The notes under the pieces: model-generated
Told to the model about the DNA's origin: nothing
The model's input: the letters and a program-made list of their open reading frames with translations, nothing else
Database searches by the model: none
Program-made: the position numbers and the translations under genes
Shown: positions 1 to 7,014 of the stretch, piece by piece
Numbering within the stretch: the first letter of the stretch is position 1
Layout of the letters: each line of letters opens with the position of its first letter
NCBI GenBank assembly: GCA_944320605.1
Contig: CALUIE010000014.1
Coordinates: forward strand, 1-45,304
From: an uncultured Phocaeicola sp.
Lineage (GTDB): Bacteria; Bacteroidota; Bacteroidia; Bacteroidales; Bacteroidaceae
DNA: 45,304 nt
Reading direction: 5' to 3'

Positions 1-71
1 CCGCGACAGGATTCAAACCTGTAACCGGCTGATCCGTAGTCAGCTACTCTATTCAGTTGAGCTACGCGGCC
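1..71 (-). tRNA. tRNA-Arg (anticodon ACG), 3' end cut by window edge
   Basis: Read on the minus strand, this has a seven-base 5' acceptor strand GGCCGCG at 71-65, a D arm, an anticodon stem GCTGA/TCAGC around the loop CTACGGA (anticodon ACG) and a T arm containing GGTTTGAATCC. The 3' acceptor strand reads CGCGG and then runs off the window at base 1, so the last two paired bases and the discriminator are missing. It lies 17 bases after tRNA-Ser and is probably co-transcribed with it. Confidence 0.95.
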
Positions 72-88
72 ATCATTCATTACTACTG

Positions 89-175
89 CGGAAGCTGGGG
101 GATTCGAACCCCCGGAACGGTTACCCGTTCGGCAGTTTAGCAAACTGCTGGTTTCAGCCACTCACCCAAACTTCC
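89..175 (-). tRNA. tRNA-Ser (anticodon GCT)
   Basis: On the minus strand, the acceptor strands GGAAGTT and AGCTTCC pair, with a G discriminator at 89. The anticodon stem GCAGT/ACTGC encloses TTGCTAA, giving anticodon GCT. A long variable arm (CGAACGGGTAACCGTTCCG) follows, as expected for a class II serine tRNA, and then a T arm with GGTTCGAATCC. CCA is not encoded. This is the first gene of a leftward tRNA pair. Confidence 0.96.
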
Positions 176-208
176 TTTTATCAGTAGCGCATTTCCTTAA
201 ATGCGGTG

Positions 209-240
209 CAAAGATATGTGTACTTTCCGATATATCCAAA
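209..240 (-). promoter_or_regulatory. Bacteroidetes-type promoter for the tRNA-Ser/tRNA-Arg unit
   Basis: On the minus strand TTTG (240-237) is followed after exactly 20 bases by TATCTTTG (216-209), a full match to the Bacteroidetes -33/-7 consensus. The predicted transcript starts near 202. Its leader contains a small hairpin (GCATTT/AAATGC, 188-203). Confidence 0.8.
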
Positions 241-405
241 CATTTTCATACATTTTTGCGTCTATTTTTTGTTACTTTTTAATAGATATTTGATTATAAA
301 GTAGTTAATAAAAATATATTACACAGGCTACAACTACAATTTATATGTATATGTCTGAATTGATTTTAATCAAGATAACTTTGTAATTAATACAAATTAA
401 TAATA

Positions 406-421
406 TACCTAATTATAGGTA
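406..421. promoter_or_regulatory. NarL-like 7-2-7 operator upstream of pflB (copy 1 of 3)
   Basis: TACCTAATTATAGGTA is an inverted repeat of two heptamers, TACCTAA and the reverse complement of ATAGGTA (TACCTAT), separated by two bases. TACCTAT fits the TACYYMT heptamer known for NarL/NarP, and a 7-2-7 inverted layout is what those regulators bind. The last base is the first base of the pflB -33 element ATTG. The same site and geometry recur at 4066-4081 and 5452-5467. The likely binder is the regulator encoded at 4086-4694; that assignment is inference. Confidence 0.75.
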
Positions 422-452
422 TTGTTTCATCTACCAATTATTAGTATCTTTG
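421..452 (+). promoter_or_regulatory. pflB promoter
   Basis: ATTG (421-424), 20 bases, then TATCTTTG (445-452), a perfect TAnnTTTG. Transcription should begin near 459, giving a leader of about 35-40 bases. The -33 element is ATTG rather than TTTG and overlaps the 7-2-7 operator, an arrangement compatible with activation by a protein bound just upstream. Confidence 0.8.
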
Positions 453-495
453 CACCGCTATAAAACCATTTTTAAACATAAAAACATAAATTACT

Positions 496-2718
496 ATGGC
501 AATGAATTTCAAAGAAGGTCGTTGGAACCATGAAATTAATGTTACAGATTTCGTAAAGACCAACATTACTCCTTACGAAGGTGACTCATCATTTCTATCT
601 GGTCCCACTGAACGCACTAAGGCAGTTTGGAACAAATGTTTGGAAGCATTAGCTGAAGAACGCGCTAACAACGGAGTACGCTCACTTGACCCTTCAACAG
701 TTTCAACCATCACATCTTTTGCTCCAGGTTATATAGACAAGGATAACGAGGTGATTGTAGGTTTACAGACAGACGAACTGTTGCGCCGCGCAATCAAACC
801 ATTCGGTGGTATAAAGGTAGTAGAAAAGGCATGTCGTGAAAACGGAGTAGAGGTTGACCCTAAGGTGAAGGACATTTTCACACACTACCGCAAAACACAC
901 AATGACGGTGTATTTGATGCATATACAGAAGAGATACGTTCATTCCGTTCTTTAGGTTTCCTGACAGGATTGCCTGACAATTATGCACGTGGACGTATAA
1001 TCGGCGACTACCGCCGTTTGGCTCTTTACGGTATTGACCGCCTTATAGAATCAAAACAAGATGACTTGCGTCATTTGACAGGTCCTATGACTGAGTCACG
1101 TATCCGCCAACGCGAAGAAGTAGCAGAACAGATAAAAGCTCTCAAGGAAATAAAAGTAATGGGCCAGCAGTATGGTCTTGATTTGAGCCGTCCGGCTACA
1201 AATGCTCAAGAAGCTGTTCAGTGGGTTTACATGGCTTATCTTGCGGCTGTAAAGGAACAGGACGGAGCAGCAATGTCGCTCGGTAACGTATCATCATTCC
1301 TTGATATATATATTGAATATGATATGGCTCACGGCTTGCTGGACGAAATGCACGCACAAGAGTTGATAGACCAGTTCGTAATCAAATTGCGTATGGTTCG
1401 CCACTTGCGTATGCAGGCTTACACTGATATTTTTGCCGGTGATCCTACATGGGTAACCGAAGCTATCGGCGGACGTTTCAACGACGGACGTACAAAAGTT
1501 ACTAAGACTTCATTCCGTTTCTTGCAGACTCTTTACAACCTCGGTCCGTCACCGGAGCCTAACTTGACTGTCCTTTGGAGTCCTGAACTCCCTGAAGGAT
1601 TCAAGAACTTCTGCGCCCAGGTTTCTATTGACACATCATCTATCCAGTACGAAAATGATGAACTGATGCGTGAAGTCCGTAACTCTGACGACTACGGTAT
1701 CGCATGTTGTGTGTCATATCAGGATATAGGTCGCCACATACAGTTCTTTGGAGCGCGTTGTAACCTTGCAAAAGCTCTTCTTCTTGCAATAAACGGTGGT
1801 AGATGTGAAAATACCGGTACACTGATGGTTAAAGACATCCCTGTATTGAGCGGTGAAGTTCTTCAGTTTGAAGAAGTGCTTGCAAACTACAAGAAGGTAT
1901 TAAAGGAAATGGCACGTGTTTACAACGAGGCAATGAACATAATACACTACATGCACGACAAGTATTACTACGAAAAGGCTCAGATGGCTTTCGTTGATAC
2001 TGACCACGTGATAAATCTTGCATACGGTGTGGCTGGTATGTCTATTGCTGTTGACTCGCTTTCTGCTATCAAATATGCCAAGGTTAAGGCTAAACGTAAT
2101 GAAATCGGTCTGACAGAAGGTTTCGAAATTGAAGGTGAATTCCCATGTTTCGGTAATGATGATGATCGTGTTGACCATTTGGCTGTTGACCTCATATATT
2201 ACTTCGATGAAGAATTGAAGAAACTTCCTGTATATAAGAACGCTAAACCTACCCTTTCAATACTTACCATCACATCAAACGTAATGTATGGAAAGAAAAC
2301 AGGTGCTACTCCTGACGGACGTGCCAAAGGTGTTGCTTTCGCTCCGGGTGCTAACCCTATGCACGGACGCGACAAGAACGGTGCTGTCGCTTCATTGAGT
2401 TCTGTAGCAAAACTTCGCTATCGTGATTCACAGGACGGTATCAGTAATACTTTTTCTATCGTTCCAAAATCACTTGGTGTAGATATGGAAAACCGTATCG
2501 AGAACCTTGTTACAATGATGGACGGTTACTTCGTGAAAGGTGCTCACCACCTCAATGTAAATGTCCTGAACCGTGAAATGCTGGAAGATGCTATGGAACA
2601 TCCAGAAAAATATCCACAGCTTACAATCCGTGTTTCAGGTTATGCGGTGAACTTTATAAAGTTGAGTCGTGAACATCAGTTGGAAGTTATCTCACGCAGT
2701 TTCCACGAACGCATGTAA
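496..2718 (+). CDS. pflB: Formate C-acetyltransferase (pyruvate formate-lyase)
   Basis: Glycyl radical enzyme that converts pyruvate and CoA to acetyl-CoA and formate in anaerobic fermentation in the cytoplasm. The 740 residues match the usual family length. The paired active-site cysteines are C404-C405 in IACCVSYQ, and the glycyl radical motif RVSGYAVNF places the radical glycine at G715 near the C-terminus, as expected. The start at 496 follows a short leader from a well-formed promoter; ATG at 502 is a possible alternative. The activase gene is downstream, separated by an intrinsic terminator. The promoter carries a NarL-like 7-2-7 site shared with the RIC operon and the predicted small RNA, so the enzyme, which is destroyed by oxygen once activated, is probably under the same stress or redox control (inference). 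Confidence 0.97.
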   Translation: MAMNFKEGRWNHEINVTDFVKTNITPYEGDSSFLSGPTERTKAVWNKCLEALAEERANNGVRSLDPSTVSTITSFAPGYIDKDNEVIVGLQTDELLRRAIKPFGGIKVVEKACRENGVEVDPKVKDIFTHYRKTHNDGVFDAYTEEIRSFRSLGFLTGLPDNYARGRIIGDYRRLALYGIDRLIESKQDDLRHLTGPMTESRIRQREEVAEQIKALKEIKVMGQQYGLDLSRPATNAQEAVQWVYMAYLAAVKEQDGAAMSLGNVSSFLDIYIEYDMAHGLLDEMHAQELIDQFVIKLRMVRHLRMQAYTDIFAGDPTWVTEAIGGRFNDGRTKVTKTSFRFLQTLYNLGPSPEPNLTVLWSPELPEGFKNFCAQVSIDTSSIQYENDELMREVRNSDDYGIACCVSYQDIGRHIQFFGARCNLAKALLLAINGGRCENTGTLMVKDIPVLSGEVLQFEEVLANYKKVLKEMARVYNEAMNIIHYMHDKYYYEKAQMAFVDTDHVINLAYGVAGMSIAVDSLSAIKYAKVKAKRNEIGLTEGFEIEGEFPCFGNDDDRVDHLAVDLIYYFDEELKKLPVYKNAKPTLSILTITSNVMYGKKTGATPDGRAKGVAFAPGANPMHGRDKNGAVASLSSVAKLRYRDSQDGISNTFSIVPKSLGVDMENRIENLVTMMDGYFVKGAHHLNVNVLNREMLEDAMEHPEKYPQLTIRVSGYAVNFIKLSREHQLEVISRSFHERM

Positions 2719-2782
2719 TAGACAAACTTGTTTATCGTCATTCAGACAAGACAGATTGGCGAAGACATGACAAATAACAGAG

Positions 2783-2822
2783 CAGAGACCGCCAGTCAAG
2801 AAGGTGGTCTCTGTTTATTTTT
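2783..2822 (+). terminator. Intrinsic terminator between pflB and pflA
   Basis: CAGAGACCGCC (2783-2793) pairs with GGTGGTCTCTG (2803-2813) as an 11-bp stem with one G-U pair and a 9-base loop, followed by TTTATTTTT. It should cut transcription after pflB, leaving pflA to readthrough or to its own weak promoter. Confidence 0.82.
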
Positions 2823-2853
2823 CCACGAATACAAATAATAGAAAAATCTCATC

Positions 2854-3582
2854 ATGATAAGAGTACATTCATACGAGTCTCTCGGTACATACGATGGCCC
2901 TGGAATCCGTCTGGTAGTTTTTTTACAAGGATGTAACTTCAGATGCCTGTATTGCGCAAACCCTGACACAATAGATGCCAAAGGAGAGAGTAAGGAAACA
3001 TCACCTGAAGAGATATTAAAAATGGCAATAAGTCAAAAACCGTTCTTCGGTAAGAAAGGCGGAATCACATTCAGTGGTGGAGAACCGACATTTCAGGCTA
3101 AGGCACTTATTCCACTGTTCAAAATGCTGAAAGAAGCAGGCATACATATATGTGTAGATACAAACGGAAGTATATGGAATAACGATGTAAAGGAAATGCT
3201 GTCACTGGCCGATTTGGTTTTATTGGACGTTAAGGAATTTAACCCATCAAGACACAAGACATTGACAGAACGTTCCAACGAGCAAACTCTTAAAACCGCC
3301 GCATGGCTTGAAGAAAATGGAAAACCGTTTTGGCTAAGATATGTATTAGTGCAGGGATACAGTGCCTTCGATGAAGATTTGAGGGCTCTTGGTGAACACT
3401 TTAAAAATTACAGACAGATTGAAAGAGTAGAAATACTTCCATATCACACATTAGGTGTACACAAATACGAGGCAATGAATATGGAGTATAAACTAAAAGA
3501 CGTAAAATATAACACACCGGAACAATTGGAAAATACAAAGATAATTTTTCAAGAATATTTCAAAAATGTTTATGTAAACTGA
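2854..3582 (+). CDS. pflA: Pyruvate formate-lyase activating enzyme (radical SAM)
   Basis: Uses a [4Fe-4S] cluster and S-adenosylmethionine to generate the glycyl radical on PflB. The cluster motif CNFRCLYC gives C27, C31 and C34 in the CX3CX2C spacing of radical SAM proteins. Just before it is the typical N-terminus SLGTYDGPGIR, and later GGITFSGGEPTFQ, the SAM-contacting GGE motif. The length of 242 residues is normal for the family. It lies 135 bases after pflB, beyond a terminator, which would keep activase levels below enzyme levels. No clear promoter of its own is visible. Confidence 0.95.
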   Translation: MIRVHSYESLGTYDGPGIRLVVFLQGCNFRCLYCANPDTIDAKGESKETSPEEILKMAISQKPFFGKKGGITFSGGEPTFQAKALIPLFKMLKEAGIHICVDTNGSIWNNDVKEMLSLADLVLLDVKEFNPSRHKTLTERSNEQTLKTAAWLEENGKPFWLRYVLVQGYSAFDEDLRALGEHFKNYRQIERVEILPYHTLGVHKYEAMNMEYKLKDVKYNTPEQLENTKIIFQEYFKNVYVN

Positions 3583-3701
3583 TTTTTTCAAAAAAAAATC
3601 ATAATTGTGGTGCAGTAAAATAGCAAATGCTTCATTTAGTATATACAACAAAGAAGCTAAAAGGCTATTAAGAACAAACCAACAATTAAAGACAAACAAA
3701 A

Positions 3702-3935
3702 ATGAACAGAAAAACGGTGAACATTTCAAGCAAAAGAATAGAACAGAAAATCACAGCTGTTACTTCAATCCTTGGTATCATTATAATGAATATTATATGG
3801 ATTGCAGGTGTCAGAAGCATGGATGAACAGCCACATACATCAATAACACAAAACAAAAATGATGTAAATGAAAAAAAAGAGACAGTAAATAATGCTCTTT
3901 ATATTTCATACACTCAAGCAAAACTTGATTATTAA
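3702..3935 (+). CDS. Possible small single-pass membrane protein (77 aa)
   Basis: Unrecognised. The reading frame encodes a short basic N-terminus (MNRKTVNISSKRIEQK), one hydrophobic stretch at about residues 17-37 (ITAVTSILGIIIMNIIWIAG) and a polar C-terminal tail of about 40 residues. The basic side precedes the membrane segment, predicting an N-in topology. The frame follows pflA by 120 bases and ends just before the hairpin of the converging small RNA. The A-rich sequence before the ATG suits Bacteroidetes initiation, but there is no firm ribosome binding site. The overlapping frame beginning at 3605 has no membrane segment and is less likely. It could be a real small protein or chance. 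Confidence 0.4.
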   Translation: MNRKTVNISSKRIEQKITAVTSILGIIIMNIIWIAGVRSMDEQPHTSITQNKNDVNEKKETVNNALYISYTQAKLDY

Positions 3936-3971
3936 AAATGAGTGCACCCCGCGAATCACTTCGCAGGGTGC
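3934..3971 (-). terminator. Intrinsic terminator of the predicted small RNA
   Basis: Stem GCACCC (3944-3949) with GGGTGC (3966-3971) plus GCGAA (3951-3955) with TTCGC (3960-3964), one C-A mismatch and a four-base loop. On the minus strand it is followed by ACTCATTTTTAAT. On the plus strand no T tract follows directly, so the terminator works leftward. Confidence 0.85.
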
Positions 3972-4030
3972 GCCCAACTAATAACTAACTTTTTTACTTT
4001 TGTGGTTTACGTAATTTCTATATGACTAAC
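3934..4030 (-). ncRNA. Predicted small regulatory RNA under NarL-like control
   Basis: Between the 3' end of the regulator gene and the converging small frame lies a complete minus-strand transcription unit with no coding potential. It has an operator (4066-4081), ATTG (4066-4063), a 20-base spacer, TACCTTTG (4042-4035) and, about 60-95 bases later, a strong hairpin with a T tract. The predicted RNA is about 95 nt: an A/U-rich unstructured 5' half containing several copies of UUAGU, then the terminator stem. It contains no ATG, and its few GTG codons give no meaningful frame. The unit is inferred from sequence signals only; start and end are uncertain by several bases. I know of no named RNA family that it matches. 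Confidence 0.68.
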
Positions 4031-4034
4031 ACTG

Positions 4035-4066
4035 CAAAGGTAATCACTCCAGCCATAACAGGCAAT
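4035..4066 (-). promoter_or_regulatory. Promoter of the predicted small RNA
   Basis: On the minus strand, ATTG at 4066-4063 is followed by exactly 20 bases and TACCTTTG at 4042-4035, a perfect TAnnTTTG. The geometry is identical to that of the pflB promoter. No protein gene lies downstream in this orientation before the terminator. Confidence 0.75.
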
Positions 4067-4081
4067 ACCTAAAAATAGGTA
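4066..4081. promoter_or_regulatory. NarL-like 7-2-7 operator of the small RNA promoter (copy 2 of 3)
   Basis: TACCTAAAAATAGGTA: two inverted heptamers around two bases, flanked by AA and TT. On the minus strand its last base is the first base of the ATTG -33 element, as at the other two copies. Because it is a hairpin-capable palindrome followed by T on the plus strand it could be mistaken for a terminator, but the shared sequence and shared promoter spacing argue for a protein-binding site. Confidence 0.75.
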
Positions 4082-4085
4082 TTTT

Positions 4086-4694
4086 TCAGAGTTTCATTTT
4101 TACCTCGCTTATATCCACCAACTTATTGACTATCGCATAAATTGTAAGTCCGGCAGCCGAATGGACTTGAAGTTTGCGTGTTATATTTCTTCTGTGAGTA
4201 ATTACTGTGTGAACGGATATGTACAGTTGTTCAGCTATTTCCTTGTTCGTCATACCTTTCACTACACACCCCAAGATTTCTTTCTCGCGTTGGCTTAATG
4301 CTCCTGAATCGCCTTCCTCATCCTCACTGACATTTACTATAGCCGAAAGTTTTTCAGAAATCGTGTCTATATCATCAAAAAGATTTATACTCTCATCATA
4401 TCCCTTGAGCATGTTCGAATCAACAACAGTACATATCAATGATATGAATTTCACGTCATGTGCGTCATATTGCCTTTTTGTTTCATCAACATTAAACCAA
4501 CCGTCAAACATAGGATTAACTATCAATATATCAGGTTTATGCGACTCCATACATAACTGCAGGCCTTCAACTGATGATATTTCCAATGTTTCTACATTAT
4601 AATCAGGAAGATGCCTCAATACTGATATAAGTCCATTTCGGACTATCATTGACACCTCGGCTACAGCAATATTTATAATATCATGAGATTTCAT
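4086..4694 (-). CDS. NarL/LuxR-type transcriptional regulator with degenerate receiver
   Basis: 202 residues. The C-terminal part (about 133-195) is a clear LuxR/NarL helix-turn-helix: LSQREKEILGCVVKGMTNKE, then IAEQLYISVHTVITHRRNI. The N-terminal 120 residues look like a response-regulator receiver, but the phospho-acceptor Asp is replaced: the strand reads DILIVNPMF with N60 at that place, and the acidic pair near the start is AEVS. Control by conventional phosphorylation is therefore unlikely, and no histidine kinase is nearby. The start codon overlaps the stop of the upstream hemerythrin-like gene in ATGA, so the two are translationally coupled. The three 7-2-7 sites around it suggest that it controls its own operon, pflB and a small RNA (inference). 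Confidence 0.9.
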   Translation of the reverse strand: MKSHDIINIAVAEVSMIVRNGLISVLRHLPDYNVETLEISSVEGLQLCMESHKPDILIVNPMFDGWFNVDETKRQYDAHDVKFISLICTVVDSNMLKGYDESINLFDDIDTISEKLSAIVNVSEDEEGDSGALSQREKEILGCVVKGMTNKEIAEQLYISVHTVITHRRNITRKLQVHSAAGLTIYAIVNKLVDISEVKMKL

Positions 4695-5404
4695 TTTGCC
4701 TCCTTTTCCAGTTTCTTTATTGCAGGTACAAACAGAAAATCTTCCACCCTATTGTGCGAAGCCAAATCTTCCTCACAACAGAATATATCGAAAAGAGTCG
4801 CATTCAACAATCGGTTATTACCTCCTGCCGGGAAATACTTGATAATGATGTTTTTAAGTTCAGTCAATTTGGTATCTATGTGCTCATGATGACTGGCAAA
4901 AATACTTATACTGTATCCTTCCGGATGATCGCCTGATATAAGTTTCTCAACATACGTAAAGACATTATCATTTTCATGCTCCATGTGTTTTTTAACCTCC
5001 TCTACGTAAGCGTCAAAGAAACGCATAATAAGATATGTTACATCCTTTTCATTGGAATCGCCTATAGCCTCAACCAGTTTCTTTCTAATTGTAGGCAGCT
5101 GAAAATCAAGAAAGTAGCTATGAGCCTCGCGTAAATAATTCATTAATGACGGTATTGATATCCCTTCCAAATGTTCCTGGACTCTGTTGCTGTTTTCTAC
5201 AAGAAAGTTTACTACAGCTAAAAATGTATTACAATCAACATTACTGATTTCGCAAACCTCACGCACATTCTTATCACCAAATCCCAAAGAAATGCCAAAC
5301 CTACTAAGTACCTGAAGCAGAGTATAATTCTCGCATATCAAGTCACTCATTTTATCTGTCGGTTTGTAAATTCTGTCTCTATACATATTCAATAGATTGT
5401 TCAT
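4691..5404 (-). CDS. Hemerythrin-like di-iron protein, RIC/YtfE/ScdA type
   Basis: 237 residues. The C-terminal two thirds is a hemerythrin-type four-helix bundle with candidate iron ligands H95, H140/H143 with E144, H172/H173/H175, H217 and E221. The N-terminal region (about 15-55) resembles the small ScdA-type N-terminal domain, but without its usual cysteines. Characterised members repair iron-sulphur centres damaged by nitric oxide or oxidants in the cytoplasm. The gene is first in an operon with the NarL-like regulator (ATGA overlap) and its promoter carries the 7-2-7 site. Repair of iron-sulphur enzymes such as the PflB activase would fit the context. The exact biochemical role is inferred from the family. 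Confidence 0.82.
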   Translation of the reverse strand: MNNLLNMYRDRIYKPTDKMSDLICENYTLLQVLSRFGISLGFGDKNVREVCEISNVDCNTFLAVVNFLVENSNRVQEHLEGISIPSLMNYLREAHSYFLDFQLPTIRKKLVEAIGDSNEKDVTYLIMRFFDAYVEEVKKHMEHENDNVFTYVEKLISGDHPEGYSISIFASHHEHIDTKLTELKNIIIKYFPAGGNNRLLNATLFDIFCCEEDLASHNRVEDFLFVPAIKKLEKEAK

Positions 5405-5420
5405 AATTCTAATTCGCCTA

Positions 5421-5452
5421 CAAAATAATATATAATAAACAAAGTTGTCAAT
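5421..5452 (-). promoter_or_regulatory. Promoter of the RIC-regulator operon
   Basis: On the minus strand, ATTG (5452-5449), exactly 20 bases, then TTATTTTG (5428-5421), which matches TAnnTTTG except at the second base. The start codon at 5404 follows closely, so the leader is very short. The spacing equals that of the pflB and small RNA promoters. Confidence 0.65.
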
Positions 5453-5467
5453 ACCTATTTTTAGGTA
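5452..5467. promoter_or_regulatory. NarL-like 7-2-7 operator of the RIC-regulator operon (copy 3 of 3)
   Basis: TACCTATTTTTAGGTA: TACCTAT, two bases, then the reverse complement of TACCTAA. It ends on the first base of the -33 element ATTG on the minus strand. Its place in front of the operon that encodes the regulator points to autoregulation. Confidence 0.75.
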
Positions 5468-5537
5468 TATTTCACTCCTACAAACTTACGTAATCTGACC
5501 GAAATAATATTACTCCACATAAAAAACTTACTCTAAC

Positions 5538-5572
5538 AAAAAAGGTGAGACATAATCTATGCCCCACCTTTT
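5538..5572 (-). terminator. Intrinsic terminator of the glycogen operon
   Basis: AAAAGGTG (5540-5547) pairs with CACCTTTT (5565-5572). On the minus strand the stem is followed by a run of T (5543-5538). It lies 27 bases after the end of the GH57 gene. Confidence 0.75.
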
Positions 5573-5598
5573 AATATACAATCTTTTAAAATTATTTA

Positions 5599-6993
5599 TT
5601 ATTCCGCAGCCTTTTTAGCTGTTGTTTTTGTAGATTTCTTTGCAGCAGTTGTAGTTTTCTTTTTTACAGCCGGTTTTTCCTCTTTTGCAAGTTTCTTTTC
5701 TGCATCTGCAAGTTTCTTCTGTAATTTCGCAACTTCAGCATTCAATTGTACAAGTTCCTCACCTTGATTCTTGATAGTAGTCAATAATGATCCAAGCTCT
5801 TCATTTTCCATATCAACAGGATAAAGTGAATTGACACGTTTAATAAAATCTCCAAGAATATTCATGTAATTAGTAAACGCGTCAAATGGAGAATCATAAA
5901 TACCACGGTTGAACGCAACACCAGAATCCTTGGTTGTCATAAAACGGAAGTTATTACTTGCCTGCAAATAATCCCAATCCTGCTTAATTCTCTTATCCTG
6001 GCACAAATAAACTCTCTCTGCTACACTATATAGCTTATTGAAAGCCTCACGCTGCATTACATTACCCAACCATGGACTGATATCTCTTTCTTCGTCAACC
6101 CAAGACATAGGATATGGGACATCCATTGCGTCAACTGATTTCAGTTTAGTTACAATCTCTGTAGGAGTAGAGAAAGTAATTCCTTTTTGCTTTGCACAAA
6201 CTGGAAGAGCTTTTATAAAATCAAGAATATTTGATGACAGAGGTTGGAAATAGCCAAGAGCCGAAAGTTCCATAAATATATTTATAACCTGCTCACTTTC
6301 AGGCATAGAATCAATCCAACCAATATATTTGTCTGCAAATAAAGGATATTCACTCCATTCACTATTGGAGAAACGAAGGCTTATATCATCAGAAAGTTTA
6401 AAATCTCTCATCAAAAGTTTGAGATTTGGATTTTCTGAGCAATGATACAAATAATGAGGACTCTTCCAACCAAGTACATGTTTTGCACCCTCAATCAACA
6501 TTCCTTTAAATCCCATATTGGCAACCATTCCACCAATCTCATTGTCATAAATCAAACTTGAGTTACGGAAAACTTTAGGTTCCTGACCAAAATAATCCTT
6601 AATTTTACGATGCATACGTTCTACTTCTTCCTTAAAACAATCTTCATTTGCCAATGAAGAAAGTCCGTGTGAATAAGGTTCGCACAAGAATTCGCAGCAT
6701 CCTGTATTATTCAGTTCATGCAACAACTCTATAACAGCCGGTGCATATATTTCCAATTGTTCAAGCGCAACACCTGAAATTGAAAGAGCGACCTTGAATG
6801 CTCCTTCGTTTTCTTTTGCCATCTGTATAAGGGTATTCAAAGCCGGAATGTAAGAACGTTCAGCTATTTCATTAATACCCTGCTCATTGGCAAAATCATC
6901 ATAATAATAATGATCTGACCCTATTTCAAAGAAACGGTAACGTTTCAAATGTATTATTTGATGAATCTCAAAATATAAACAGATTGTTTTCAT
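5599..6993 (-). CDS. Glycoside hydrolase family 57 protein (alpha-amylase-like) with Lys/Ala-rich tail
   Basis: 464 residues. The N-terminus MKTICLYFEIHQIIHLKRYR carries the His-Gln motif of GH57, and the body (about 1-380) follows the alpha-glucan-acting GH57 fold, with segments such as EPYSHGLSSL and MGFKGMLIEGAKHVLGWKSP. I could not place the catalytic Glu/Asp pair with certainty. After about residue 395 comes a coiled coil (NEELGSLLTTIKNQGEELVQ onward) and a final low-complexity tail of Lys, Ala and Thr resembling a histone H1 tail. It is last in an operon behind a GT4 synthase and a debranching enzyme, so a role in glycogen or maltodextrin metabolism is likely. No signal peptide is seen, so it should be cytoplasmic. 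Confidence 0.85.
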   Translation of the reverse strand: MKTICLYFEIHQIIHLKRYRFFEIGSDHYYYDDFANEQGINEIAERSYIPALNTLIQMAKENEGAFKVALSISGVALEQLEIYAPAVIELLHELNNTGCCEFLCEPYSHGLSSLANEDCFKEEVERMHRKIKDYFGQEPKVFRNSSLIYDNEIGGMVANMGFKGMLIEGAKHVLGWKSPHYLYHCSENPNLKLLMRDFKLSDDISLRFSNSEWSEYPLFADKYIGWIDSMPESEQVINIFMELSALGYFQPLSSNILDFIKALPVCAKQKGITFSTPTEIVTKLKSVDAMDVPYPMSWVDEERDISPWLGNVMQREAFNKLYSVAERVYLCQDKRIKQDWDYLQASNNFRFMTTKDSGVAFNRGIYDSPFDAFTNYMNILGDFIKRVNSLYPVDMENEELGSLLTTIKNQGEELVQLNAEVAKLQKKLADAEKKLAKEEKPAVKKKTTTAAKKSTKTTAKKAAE

Positions 6994-7014
6994 ATCAACT
7001 TAAGACTAATAATT

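Noticed and set aside
3605-3826. 73-codon frame overlapping the small membrane protein candidate
   Set aside because: Lys/Asn/Gln-rich with no domain or membrane segment, and it loses out to the overlapping frame at 3702.
4064-4086. Palindrome with a following T tract read as a terminator for the small frame at 3702-3935
   Set aside because: The same 16-bp palindrome occurs at two other promoters with the same offset from ATTG and TAnnTTTG, so a regulator-binding site explains it better.
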